The translations under genes and the position numbers were made by a program. DNA of 64,000 nucleotides from Microcella flavibacter (GTDB lineage Bacteria > Actinomycetota > Actinomycetes > Actinomycetales > Microbacteriaceae). Shown piece after piece: positions 19,729 through 29,400 of this stretch. The stretch's first letter is position 1; every line of letters starts with the position of its first letter. The notes under the pieces were generated by a model. That model had not been told where the DNA came from and made no database searches. It was given only the letters and a program-made list of their open reading frames with translations. The stretch lies in assembly GCF_012530535.1 (NCBI RefSeq), contig NZ_CP051299.1, forward strand, positions 248,001-312,000, in the 5' to 3' direction.

Positions 19729-20575
19729 CGTCGCGGGGCCGGGCGGTCGCGACCGCGCCGATGGAGGCCGCGATGACGAGCGCGATCGCGATGAGCTGGA
19801 CGCCCGTCAGCAGCTGCCCGAGCACGACGAGCCCGGCGAGCGCCGCCACGGCCGGGCCGAGACTCGACAGCACGCCGAAGACGCGCGTGGGCATGCGCTT
19901 GAGGGCCAGGAACTCCAGGGCGTACGGCACCGCCGAGGTCAGCACGGCGATGCCCGCGAAGGTGAGCAGCAGCACCGGCTGCGCGCTCACCGCGGTCGCG
20001 GCGGGGGCGGCGCCGAGCGGCACGACGACGAGGGCGGCGACGAGCATCGCCATCGCGAGCCCGTCGACGCCGCGGGCGCGCGGGCCGAGGCGCGCCGAGG
20101 CCACGATGTACAGCGCCCAGAACGCCGCGGCGCCGGCCGCGAGCAGCAGGCCGAGCAGGTCGAGCGAGCCGGTCTCGTCGAGCCCGAGCAGCACGACGCC
20201 GAGCGCGGCGAGCGCGACCCAGGCGAGGTCGCGCGCCCGCCGGGTGCCCGCCACGGCGACGGCGAGCGGGCCGAGCAGCTCGACGGTGACGGCGACGCCG
20301 AGCGGGATGCGGTCGATCGACAGGTAGATGAGCGCGTTCATGCCGGCGAGGCCCGCGCCGAGGGCGACGACGCCGAGCCAGGTGCGACGATCCCATCCGC
20401 GCACCCGGGGCCGGATCACCGCGAGCAGGATGATCGCCGCGAAGCCGAGGCGCAGCGCCGCGGCGCCGAGCGGCCCGACCTCGTCGAAGAACGAGCCGGC
20501 GATCGCGTTGCCGAACTGCACGGAGACGATCGCGGTGACGGCGAGCAGCACGGGCGGGGCGGGGGCGCGGCTCAC
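19694..20575 (-). CDS. EamA/DMT-superfamily exporter (RhtA-like)
   Basis: 293 residues, about ten membrane helices in two EamA repeats (GNAIAGSFFDEVGPLGAAALR in the first, SAVPYALEFLALKRMPTRVF in the second). The second repeat matches RhtA-type threonine/homoserine exporters, so amino acid export is likely but unproven. The GTG at 20575 is chosen because CAGACT (20582-20587) lies 6 nt upstream, fitting the leaderless pattern; the upstream extension to 20623 lacks support. Confidence 0.85.
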   Translation of the reverse strand: MSRAPAPPVLLAVTAIVSVQFGNAIAGSFFDEVGPLGAAALRLGFAAIILLAVIRPRVRGWDRRTWLGVVALGAGLAGMNALIYLSIDRIPLGVAVTVELLGPLAVAVAGTRRARDLAWVALAALGVVLLGLDETGSLDLLGLLLAAGAAAFWALYIVASARLGPRARGVDGLAMAMLVAALVVVPLGAAPAATAVSAQPVLLLTFAGIAVLTSAVPYALEFLALKRMPTRVFGVLSSLGPAVAALAGLVVLGQLLTGVQLIAIALVIAASIGAVATARPRDVSPAPVVPPLA

Positions 20576-20638
20576 CGGGACAGTCTGCCGCAGCCGCGGA
20601 GCCGCGCTCGACCGCGGCGCCACCGCGACCGCGCAAGC

Positions 20639-20678
20639 GGAACGCCCGACGGCCCTGGGTGGGGCCGCCGGGCGTTCC
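20639..20678 (-). terminator. Strong GC hairpin downstream of the SPVS-repeat secreted protein
   Basis: The 17-nt arms 20639-20655 and 20662-20678 pair with a single mismatch around a 6-nt loop. It lies about 45 nt beyond the stop of the leftward gene at 20725 and upstream of the EamA gene, so it separates the two transcripts. Confidence 0.7.
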
Positions 20679-20724
20679 GGGGGAGGGGAGGCGCGACCCG
20701 AACGCGCGTCCCGGGTCGAGGGGT

Positions 20725-21216
<492 letters not shown>

Positions 21217-21238
21217 TCACCGGGCATGAGACGCGAAG

Positions 21239-21259
21239 GAGGCCCCCGTGAGAGGCCTC
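21239..21259 (-). terminator. Possible terminator of the photolyase gene
   Basis: GAGGCC and GGCCTC pair around a 9-nt loop, about 50 nt beyond the photolyase stop. The stem is short and lacks a T-run. Confidence 0.35.
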
Positions 21260-21308
21260 TCATCCGCGAGATCCGCGAGACCCGCGAGGTGCGCGACGAG
21301 CCCGCGGA

Positions 21309-22676
21309 TCAGCTCCGCGCGGCCGCCTTCACCTGCTCGTACGCGTCGAGCGCCTGCTGGCGCGAGAGCGTGAGGTCGACGATCGGCTCGGGGTACGCGG
21401 GCGTGCCCGCCTCGGGCACCCACCGGTTGACGTACAGTCCGTGGCCGTCGAACTTCTTCGCCTGCAGCTCGGGGTTGAACACCCGGAAGTACGGGGCCGC
21501 GTCGGCCCCCGAGCCCGCCACCCACTGCCACGAGGCCGAGTTGTTGGCCTCGTCGGCGTCGACGAGGCAGTCCCAGAACCACGCCTCGCCCTCGCGCCAG
21601 TCGATGCGCAGGTTCTTCGTCAGGAAGCTCGCCGTGATCATCCGCACCCGGTTGTGCATGTAGCCGGTGCGCCAGAGCTCCCGCATGCCCGCATCGACGA
21701 TCGGGATGCCCGTCCGCCCGTGCTGCCAGGCCTCCAGCTGCCCGCCCTCGGGCCGCCGCCACGGCATCGCGTCGAACTCGGGGCGGAAGTTCTTCGTGCC
21801 CAGCTCGGTGAAGTGGAACAGGATCGTGTACGAGAACTCGCGCCAGCCCAGCTCGCTGAGGAACTTCGCGCGGTTCGCGCGGGCCGGGGCGTCGAGCCCG
21901 TGCCGCAGGCGATGCCAGATCTGGAAGGGGCTCAGCTCGCCGAACGTGAGGTGCGGGCTGAGCATGCTCGTCGCCGGTACGGCGGGCTCGTCGCGGCGGT
22001 GGTACTCGCCGAGGTGCTCCTCGGCGAAGGCCTCGAGCCGCGCGTGCGCCCCCGCCTCGCCCGGGGTCCACGTCTCGCGCAGCCCCTCGGCCCAGTCGGG
22101 CGCGGTGGGCAGCAGCTCCCAATCGTCGAGGTCGTCGCTCGCGAGGCCCTCGACGCCCTCGAGCGCGGTCGGCGCCGCGAGCGGCTCGCGCGGCTCGCCC
22201 GCCGCGAGGCACGCGCGCCAGAACGGCGTGAACACCTTGAAGGGGGTGCCCGAGCCCGTGCGGATCGTCCACGGCTCGAAGAGCAGCGAGCCCTGGAAGC
22301 TCTGCACCTCGAGCCCCGCCTCGGTGAAGCGGGTCTTGAGCTCGGCGTCGACCTCGCGGGCGGCGCCGTAGCGCCGGTTCCAGTAGACGGCGCCGGCGCC
22401 GGACTGCTCGACGAGGGCGGGCAGCTCGGTGAGGGCGCTGCCGCGGCGCAGGGTGAGGTCGGCGCCGAGCTCGCGCAGGGCATCCCGCAGCCGCGTCAGC
22501 GAGTGGTGCAGCCACCAGCGGCTCGCGGCCCCCAGCGGGCGCACCCCCGGCGAGGAGTCGTCGAGCAGGTGCAGCACGATGACCGGCCCGCCCCGCCGCA
22601 CCGCGGCATCGAGGGCGGGGTTGTCGGCGATGCGCAGGTCGTCGCGCAGCCACACGATGCTGGGGGATGGCCTCAT
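21309..22676 (-). CDS. phrB: Deoxyribodipyrimidine photo-lyase (class I cryptochrome/photolyase)
   Basis: 455 residues. It repairs cyclobutane pyrimidine dimers with light. The N-terminal antenna domain starts IVWLRDDLRIADNPAL; the FAD domain shows GTPFKVFTPFWR, LGWREFSYTILFH, GRTGIPIVDAGMRELWRTGY, MHNRVRMITASFLTKNL and ANNSASWQWVAGSGADAAPY, the standard class I series including the Trp electron-transfer chain. The ATG at 22676 follows TAGCCT (22684-22689) by 7 nt, a leaderless start. Confidence 0.95.
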   Translation of the reverse strand: MRPSPSIVWLRDDLRIADNPALDAAVRRGGPVIVLHLLDDSSPGVRPLGAASRWWLHHSLTRLRDALRELGADLTLRRGSALTELPALVEQSGAGAVYWNRRYGAAREVDAELKTRFTEAGLEVQSFQGSLLFEPWTIRTGSGTPFKVFTPFWRACLAAGEPREPLAAPTALEGVEGLASDDLDDWELLPTAPDWAEGLRETWTPGEAGAHARLEAFAEEHLGEYHRRDEPAVPATSMLSPHLTFGELSPFQIWHRLRHGLDAPARANRAKFLSELGWREFSYTILFHFTELGTKNFRPEFDAMPWRRPEGGQLEAWQHGRTGIPIVDAGMRELWRTGYMHNRVRMITASFLTKNLRIDWREGEAWFWDCLVDADEANNSASWQWVAGSGADAAPYFRVFNPELQAKKFDGHGLYVNRWVPEAGTPAYPEPIVDLTLSRQQALDAYEQVKAAARS

Positions 22677-22726
22677 AGCGGTCAGGCTACGGGCACCCGG
22701 GGGTAGCCTCTCTGGAAGGTTCCGGA

Positions 22727-23653
22727 ATGGTCGATGACAGCCTGAACGCTCGCCCCGGCATCGCGCCGACCGCCGCCCGTGACGATGCACGCGCGGCCGT
22801 CCGCGGTGTGCTCGACCAGGCGGCCCGGCTCGGGGTGCGCGCCCTCATGGCGGGCGGCCCCGTCTTCGTGCTGCACGGCCTCATCTCGCCGCGGCCCTCG
22901 CCCTCGACGAATCTCATCATCGATCCGGCGGGCGAGACGGCGCTGCTCGGCGCGCTCGGCGCCGACGGCTGGGCGCCCGCGCCCGTGCGGCCCTCCCTGG
23001 CGCCCGGCGGGGCGCTCGGCCTGCGCCACGGCCCGAGCGGCGCGCTGCTCAACCTCTACCCGCTGCTGCCCGGCTTCGGCGTGCACCCGGCGGTCGTCTT
23101 CGAGCACCTGTGGGAGTGGCGGGTGCCCATGCGGGCCTTCGACCGCGACGGGCACGCGGTCGACCGGCTCGTCACCATGATCCTCGCCGTGCACGACAAC
23201 CTCGGCCCGCGCGCCGCCGCGCCCCCGCCCGAGTCGGTCACGGCGTTCCTCATCGACCACTTCCTCGCCGAGATCAGCAACGACGAGCTCGAGCGCCTTC
23301 CCGTGCTCATCGACGGGCTCGGCGCGCAGGCCGTCATGCGCCGGTTCTGCGACGCGCTCGGGCTGCCGCCCATGGCCGCGCGCATGCCCTCCCGCGCTTA
23401 CGCCGCGCAGCGCTGGGCGCGCGACGACGTCGACCCCGGCGATCGTCTGCTGCTGGCCTCGCTCGATGCGACTCCGGGCTATCGGGGCGCGGTGCAGCGC
23501 GACGTGCGCTGGGCGCGGCGATGGATGCTCCCCCGCGGTCCGTTCGCGGTGCCGCACCTGCTCGGCACCCTGCTCGGAGCATCCCGCCGCCGTCGTCGCC
23601 GCCTGCGCGACGCCCTCGGGCTCAGCCCCGCAGCCGGTCGCAGAGCTCGGTGA
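22727..23653 (+). CDS. Conserved protein with a nucleotidyltransferase-like layout
   Basis: 308 residues, not firmly recognised. VFVLHGLISPRPSPSTNLII, then LLGALGADGWAPAP and a later HLWEWRVPMRAFDRDGHAVDRL resemble the order of segments in uncharacterised nucleotidyltransferases of the PF14907 type (substrate loop, GW segment, then lw-r helix), but the usual acidic D-x-D pair is not evident, so catalysis is doubtful. The C-terminus is Arg-rich. GGAAGG lies 7 nt before the ATG. Its last 32 bp overlap the 3' end of the convergent marR gene. Confidence 0.6.
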   Translation: MVDDSLNARPGIAPTAARDDARAAVRGVLDQAARLGVRALMAGGPVFVLHGLISPRPSPSTNLIIDPAGETALLGALGADGWAPAPVRPSLAPGGALGLRHGPSGALLNLYPLLPGFGVHPAVVFEHLWEWRVPMRAFDRDGHAVDRLVTMILAVHDNLGPRAAAPPPESVTAFLIDHFLAEISNDELERLPVLIDGLGAQAVMRRFCDALGLPPMAARMPSRAYAAQRWARDDVDPGDRLLLASLDATPGYRGAVQRDVRWARRWMLPRGPFAVPHLLGTLLGASRRRRRRLRDALGLSPAAGRRAR

Positions 23654-24050
23654 GCCGCACGAGCTCGTCGGCGTCGAGGCTGCCCCCGACGCGGCGGGCG
23701 ATCGAGTCGGCGTGCACGACGGCGACGCGCTTGAACAGCCGGTAGCCCTCGTCGGTGAGGGCGACGATCGTGCCGCGCGCATCGCTCGGGTCGGACTGCT
23801 TCTCGACGAGGCCGCGGCCGGCGAGGCGGTCGATCATGCGGCTGACGCTCGGCTGGCTCAGCAGCAGGTGCGGGATCAGGTCGCGGATGCGCATGCGGCG
23901 CGCGGGCTGGCGGCTGAGGTTGAACAGCACGTCGTACTCGGTGAACGAGATCTCGGCCGTGGGGAACTCGGCGGAGAGCTGCCGCAGCACCGAGACCTGG
24001 GCGCGGAACAGCGATTCCCATGCGTCGATGGCGAGGCTCTGGTCGGTCAC
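23622..24050 (-). CDS. MarR-family transcriptional regulator
   Basis: 142 residues. MarR core: FTEYDVLFNLSRQPARRMRI, recognition helix region LLSQPSVSRMIDRLAGRGLVEK and wing SDPSDARGTIVALT. The start is ambiguous: GTG at 24050 has TAGAGT (24058-24063) 7 nt upstream and is preferred as leaderless; ATG at 24074 would add eight residues. A second, stronger promoter with an embedded palindrome lies about 200 bp further upstream (24253-24287). Target unknown; the Wadjet operon lies divergently next to it. Confidence 0.87.
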   Translation of the reverse strand: MTDQSLAIDAWESLFRAQVSVLRQLSAEFPTAEISFTEYDVLFNLSRQPARRMRIRDLIPHLLLSQPSVSRMIDRLAGRGLVEKQSDPSDARGTIVALTDEGYRLFKRVAVVHADSIARRVGGSLDADELVRLTELCDRLRG

Positions 24051-24145
24051 GAGCGCAACTCTATTCACTCGCATGGGGTTCGTGTGCGCATCGCGCACGC
24101 GGAACGTCACAGAGGCGGCGGTGGAAAGCACCCCGGACATGGTGA

Positions 24146-24177
24146 AGGCCCGGCCGCCGAGGCGAGCGACCGGGCCT
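24146..24177. terminator. GC-rich hairpin in the leader region of marR
   Basis: AGGCCCGG (24146-24153) pairs with CCGGGCCT (24170-24177) around a 16-nt loop. On the plus strand it is followed by CTTCCCTT, terminator-like, although no rightward gene ends here. On the minus strand it would lie in the transcript from the 24253 promoter, as a possible attenuator or the end of a short RNA. Confidence 0.45.
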
Positions 24178-24252
24178 CTTCCCTTGCACCAAAAGTGTCC
24201 TGCAATCACATTCCGCGGAGGCTGCCACAGCAAACAACCTCTGCTGACACCG

Positions 24253-24287
24253 ACTGTATAACGGCCAGGTAACGGTGTCTAGTTACC
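24253..24287 (-). promoter_or_regulatory. Leftward promoter with palindrome centred on the -35
   Basis: On the minus strand TAGACA (24281-24276) and TACAGT (24258-24253) are separated by exactly 17 nt. The -35 lies in the middle of GGTAAC-N8-GTTACC (24268-24287), a perfect 6-bp inverted repeat. This geometry suggests repression by a dimeric regulator, possibly the MarR protein itself. Confidence 0.5.
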
Positions 24288-24395
24288 GGTTCGTTATTTT
24301 TCTGGGAGATCCCTATGCGGGCTGCCGGGCCACACGCCGGCTCACGTTGCGGGCCTAGGGCGCTCGATGTCGGCCCGGCCCACCACAATGAGAAT

Positions 24396-25856
24396 GTGTC
24401 CGTACTCGCCTCCGCGCTCACCGTCCGTCGACTTATCGACGAGCACGCCGCTCTCCGCATGTTGCGCGCAGACACCCTCGCGATCATGGCGGCGACCCTC
24501 GGTGCGCACCTCGGCTCTCCCGGTGCTCGCCTGCCCTCCGTCGAGTTGCACGAACTCCTTGATGGCGATCTCGAGCAGCTGCGCGGCCATTTCCCGATAT
24601 CAGCCAAGAACGGGAAGGCGTACTGCGACGATTGGCGCGCGTCGGGCATTCTCATTCGGCGGCCGGCCGGCGCATCCCGGGGCGAGACGTACGAGCTGTC
24701 CGCGGCGGCCTTCGATGCGCTCCGCATCATCGACCAGATGGATGCACCACGCACGACTGTGACCGAATCGCGCCTCGTCGGCCTTGCGACGACGCTGCGG
24801 CAGCTCGCGGTCGACACCGATCCAGATGCTGCCCGCCGCCTCGCCGTGCTCGAAGCTGAGCGTGACCGGCTCGACACCGAGATCCAGCGGCTTCGCGGGG
24901 GCGGTGAGTTGACGACGCTTGACGCGCGGGGCGCGCGCGAGCGCGTGATCGAGATCCTCATGCTCGCTCAGGATCTCCCCGCCGACTTCGCCCGCGTCCG
25001 CGCCCGGTTCGAGGAGATCAATCACGACCTCCGCAGCAGCATCCTCGCAACGGACGACGCCCAGAGCACTGTCCTCGACGATGTATTCCGAGGGGTCGAC
25101 CTCATCGAGCAGTCCGCCGAGGGGAGCACCTTCGCCGCGTTCTCCGCACTGCTGCGCGATCCGGAGCGCTATGCGGCGTTCGATGCCGACATCGCAGCAG
25201 TGCTTGACCGCGACTTCGCGCGATCCTTGAGCGTGGAGACACGTCGGGCGCTGCGATCGCTCGTTCGTGAGATGAAGACCGGAAGCCGTGACGTGCACGG
25301 CATCCTCACGGAGTTCGCCCGTGGGCTCCGACGCTACGTTCACTCGCAGGAGTTCCAACGCGACCGGATGCTGCGCACCCTGCTGCAAGAGGCGCTGGCG
25401 GCGGCCGTCCCCGCGCGACGGGAGGTGAAGCCTTACGCCGACGTAGATCTCGAGCTCGAGATCTCGGCCATGCGCCTGTTCAGTGTCGGGGAGATCATCC
25501 CGCACGACCCAGCCGAATTCGACTCGGGAGACGCGTTGGAGGACGCCGACCACAGCACGATCGACTTCGCCGAGCTGGCCCGTATTGCGCGCGAGAGCGA
25601 AATCGACTTCTCGGAACTGGTGCTAAGCGTGAACTCCACGGTTGAGGCGGTCGGTCCGACGAGCATCGCGGAGGTTCTGGCTCGCCACCCCGCGACCCAG
25701 GGGCTTGCGAGCATCGTGGGGCTGTTGTCGCTAGCGGCGGCACAGGGGACGGTGGACGAAAGGCAGAGCGAGGTGCTCACTTGGCACGGCCCGCGAGGCA
25801 GCGTCTCCCGCGCTGAGGTGCCGCTGCATCTATTCACGGGAAAGGTCGAGGGATGA
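24396..25856 (+). CDS. jetA: Wadjet protein JetA (DUF3375, MksF/kleisin-like)
   Basis: 486 residues, DUF3375. In type I Wadjet, JetA is the kleisin-like subunit joining the SMC-like JetC dimer. Seen: an N-terminal winged-helix-like region (LTVRRLIDEHAALRML, then FPISAKNGKAYCDDW, WRASGILIRR) and long helical middle (VLEAERDRLDTEIQRLRG), then the C-terminal VDLELEISAMRLF segment. The GTG start lies 6 nt after CACAAT (24384-24389). The stop overlaps jetB by 4 bp. Base composition is clearly less GC-rich than in the flanking genes, a sign of transfer. Confidence 0.9.
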   Translation: MSVLASALTVRRLIDEHAALRMLRADTLAIMAATLGAHLGSPGARLPSVELHELLDGDLEQLRGHFPISAKNGKAYCDDWRASGILIRRPAGASRGETYELSAAAFDALRIIDQMDAPRTTVTESRLVGLATTLRQLAVDTDPDAARRLAVLEAERDRLDTEIQRLRGGGELTTLDARGARERVIEILMLAQDLPADFARVRARFEEINHDLRSSILATDDAQSTVLDDVFRGVDLIEQSAEGSTFAAFSALLRDPERYAAFDADIAAVLDRDFARSLSVETRRALRSLVREMKTGSRDVHGILTEFARGLRRYVHSQEFQRDRMLRTLLQEALAAAVPARREVKPYADVDLELEISAMRLFSVGEIIPHDPAEFDSGDALEDADHSTIDFAELARIARESEIDFSELVLSVNSTVEAVGPTSIAEVLARHPATQGLASIVGLLSLAAAQGTVDERQSEVLTWHGPRGSVSRAEVPLHLFTGKVEG

Positions 25857-26461
25857 ACGACGACGAGATGACGACTGGTCGGGATCCCCTGTGGCCCGGC
25901 GATTCGGGAACGCTCCACGAGCAATCACGACGCGCTCTGCTTGAACTCCTCAAGGGGCCGTACCTCTCGGGCGGTCAGCAGCCGCAGCTGTGGGTGGCGC
26001 TACGCGCCGATGAGACGGCGATCCGATCACGCCTTCACGATCTGTTCCTTGACCTTGTCGTGGACGACGTCGACGAGTTCGCCTTCGCCCGGAAAGTGCG
26101 CGGATCCGATCGTGACCTGCCGAGCGCACTCCGCACCGAACGACTCACATTCATCGACACCGCGATGCTGCTCGTACTGCGTCAGTTGCTGCTCGCATCA
26201 GGAGGTGAGCGCCGGGTGATCGTCGGGCAGGACGAGGTGTACGAGCGGCTCGCCGTGTACCGCGATGGCGACGATGAGGCGACCTTCACGCGCAATCTCA
26301 ACGGCGCCTGGGGTCGCATGATGAATCGCTTCCGGGTCCTCCATGGGGCGGGTGAGGGTCGAGTCGAGGTGTCGCCGATGGTGAAGTTCATGATCGATGA
26401 CGAGCAGGTGCGCGCCCTCACGGCCGTCTACCGGAGGATCGCGGGGGAGGAGCAGGCATGA
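25853..26461 (+). CDS. jetB: Wadjet protein JetB (DUF4194, MksE-like)
   Basis: 202 residues, DUF4194. JetB is the KITE-type winged-helix partner that binds the kleisin JetA in the Wadjet condensin. It shows the DUF4194 landmarks ALLELLKGPYLSG near the start and a C-terminal NGAWGRMMNRFRVL followed by VEVSPMVKFMIDDEQV. ATGA overlaps on both sides show tight translational coupling within jetABCD. Confidence 0.9.
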   Translation: MNDDEMTTGRDPLWPGDSGTLHEQSRRALLELLKGPYLSGGQQPQLWVALRADETAIRSRLHDLFLDLVVDDVDEFAFARKVRGSDRDLPSALRTERLTFIDTAMLLVLRQLLLASGGERRVIVGQDEVYERLAVYRDGDDEATFTRNLNGAWGRMMNRFRVLHGAGEGRVEVSPMVKFMIDDEQVRALTAVYRRIAGEEQA

Positions 26462-29400
26462 CCGCGACGATCGAGCTCGATGATGTGAACGGCCAGTGGC
26501 GGTTGGCCGAAATCCAGGTCGCAAACTGGGGCACGTTCGACGGTGCGATTTACCGTTTTCCGGTTGCTCGTAGAGGGCACCTCATTACAGGGCCGTCCGG
26601 ATCCGGCAAATCGTCTCTGCTCGACGCGATCGCCGCCGTCCTGACTCCCGACAAGTGGCTGCGATTCAACGCCGCCGCGCAGGGGGCCGGCACGCGCAGC
26701 GATCAGCGCAGCATCATGAGCTACGTGCGAGGCGCCTGGTCGCGTACGACCGACGAGTTCGAGGACAGGGTGGTCAGCGCATATCTGCGGCCCACCGCGA
26801 CGTGGAGCGGCATACTCCTTCGATTCGAGAATGAGATCGATCGGCCCGTCACACTGTGCCGCATCTTCTTCGCCAGGGGCACGTCGACCGCAGCCGCTGA
26901 TCTCGCCGATCTGTGCTTGATCGAGCGGGCACCACTCGATCTGCGCGAGATCGAGCCTTTCGCCCGCAGCGGGATCGAGACGAGGAGGGTGCAGGCTCAA
27001 TGGCCCGACGCGGTGGTGTCAACGGGAGGTTCGCACGCGAAGTTCTACTCGCGCTTGCGTGCCTTGTTCGGCATCCCGCACGATGACGCTCTGCAATTGC
27101 TGCACAAGACGCAATCCGCCAAGAGCCTCGACAGCCTCGACCAGCTTTTCCGCGAGTACATGCTCGAGCGGCCCACAACCTTCGACCTTGCGCAGACCGC
27201 TGTCGACCAGTTCGGCGAACTGCGCGACGCCCACGACCACGTCGTCCAATTGCGCGAGCAGCGCGATCACCTGCTGCGACTACGAGTCGAGTCCGATGCC
27301 TTCGATGCGGCGCACGAAGCGGCGCAAGCCGCACGAATATTGACTGACGCGGTCGCGCCGTACCGTCTTCGTCGTGGAGTCGAGCTGGCGCATGATGAGC
27401 TCTCGGAGATGAGGGAGCGACTCATCGGCTTACGTGCCGACGCCCAGCTCGCCAGGGAGATCGCCGATCGCATCGCTGACGATTACGACGTCGCCCAGCG
27501 CCGCACGGTGGAGCTCGGCGGCGGCGATGTTGTGCAGCTCGAGCACCGCATCGGCACCGCCCGGATTCACGCGCAACAGACAGAGGAGCGCGCACAGCGG
27601 TTCGCCCGGCAGTTGGGCGCCGCGGGCATTCATGGTGTTCCGTCCGGCACGCAAGAGTTCGCCGAGCTGATGGCGGAGATCGATCGCATGCTCTCGACTT
27701 CCCAGAACGACGCTCCCGGTGCGACATATGCGCAGCAGGACCGGTTGTCCCGAGCCCGAGGTCGCCGGGACCGGATCGACCGCGCGATCGACGTGCTTCG
27801 CCGAAGCGGCACCAGCGTGCCCGGGCCGCTGCTCGCCGTGCGGGACGAGCTGTGCGAGGCGACGGGACTGCGGGCGTCTACGCTTCCCTTCGGCGCCGAG
27901 CTGATCGACGTCCGTCCCGAGTTCGAGGCGTGGACGGGCGCCATCGAACGCGTCCTTCGCCCCCTTGCCCTCACCATGTTGGTGAGGAGTGAGAATCTGC
28001 CGTCGGTGCGTCGCTGGGTCGATACGAACCCTGTGCGCGCTCGACTCGTTTTCGAAGAGGTGCGCACGGACGCTGCTCCAGTGCGAGCCGCCCGCGCGCC
28101 AAGTTCGATCGTGAACAGGGTCCGCGTATCGGCCGGCCCCTTTGAGACGTGGATCGCGAGCACCCTGTCCGACCGCTTCGATTTTGCCTGTGTGGATCAC
28201 CCTGATCAGCTCGACGACCACTCCCGCGCGATCACGATCAATGGCCAGATTAAGTCGTCGCGAACGCGGTACGAGAAGGACGACCGTGTTGCGCTGGACG
28301 ATCGCGGCCACTGGGTGCTGGGTGATCATCACGCGAAACTCGAGGCTCTCGTCGCTCAGCGCGTTGACGCAGATCTCGAGCTGGGCGACGCCCGTGCAGT
28401 AGTGGACGACGCGAACCGGCGACGGGATGCCGCGCGCGAACGCCTCGGAGCCCTTCGAGCTATTCGTGAGCAAAGCTGGCGGGATCTCGATGTGTCGGCG
28501 GCCGCGTCGGACGTGACGTCGCTAGAGCACAATCTCCGGCAGCTCACCCGCGGCGATAGCGATCTGCAGGCAGCGATCGCCGACGCTGCTGCGGCGAGAC
28601 AGTCCAGAGACGACTCTGCCCGTCGGCACGAGGACGCGCGAGTTGCGGTGCGACGGCAGGACGAGCGTTGTCGCGAACTGGAGATCATGATCGAAGAGGA
28701 GACGGGGGCGATCGCTTCGGGCGACGTCATGGAGGTCGCCGCGGAACTAAGAGACGCACTGGATGCTCGCTTCCGCGCGGTGCAGCGCCTCATCACCCGC
28801 ACGACGATCGCTGAGGTGGCCCAGGAGGTTACGACTCGACTCATCGGCGAGCGAGACCGCGCAATGGGTAATCAGACGAGAGCTGGAAACGCCCTGCAGC
28901 ACCTGATCACCGAATTCAGTGGCCGCTGGCCAGCGGTCTCGGTCGATCTCGCTCCTGAGATTGCGGATCGTCGGGGCTATCTCGATCTTCTCGACCGAAT
29001 TGTCGCGCATGGTCTGCCCGAGTATGAATCTCGATTCCTGCAACTGCTGCGCGAGCGCTCACGCGACTTGATCGGCGAGCTCGTCAGCGACATCCTCGGC
29101 GCTCCACGCGAGATCGAGGAGCGAGTGCATCCCCTAAATGCCTCTCTGCGGCGCTCGTTCTTCGACGAAGGACGCTTCCTCAAACTGCGCGTCAAGGTGC
29201 GGCGCAGTGACACTGTGACACGCTTCATCAAGGATCTGCAGTCGATTTCGGCGGGCAGCTGGGGGGACGACGATCACGCGACAGCGGAGTCTCGATTCGA
29301 GACTCTCGCGGAACTTATGCGGCGTTTCGCCTCCAGCGACCACATCGACCGAAGCTGGCGCTCTCAGTGCCTCGACACCCGACTGCACGTCACCTTCCTG

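Larger units (their letters stand above)
24051..24395. other. 345-bp divergent region between marR and the Wadjet operon
   Basis: It contains the hairpin 24146-24177, a leftward promoter with a palindromic -35 region (24253-24287), and the leaderless jetA promoter CACAAT (24384-24389). AT content rises in 24240-24310. No tRNA, direct repeat or integrase remnant was found that would mark an attachment site. Confidence 0.55.

Noticed and set aside
24140-24261. A 40-codon plus-strand frame across the marR/Wadjet gap
   Set aside because: It crosses a GC hairpin, lacks a ribosome site or leaderless -10, and its codon use is not like that of real genes here.
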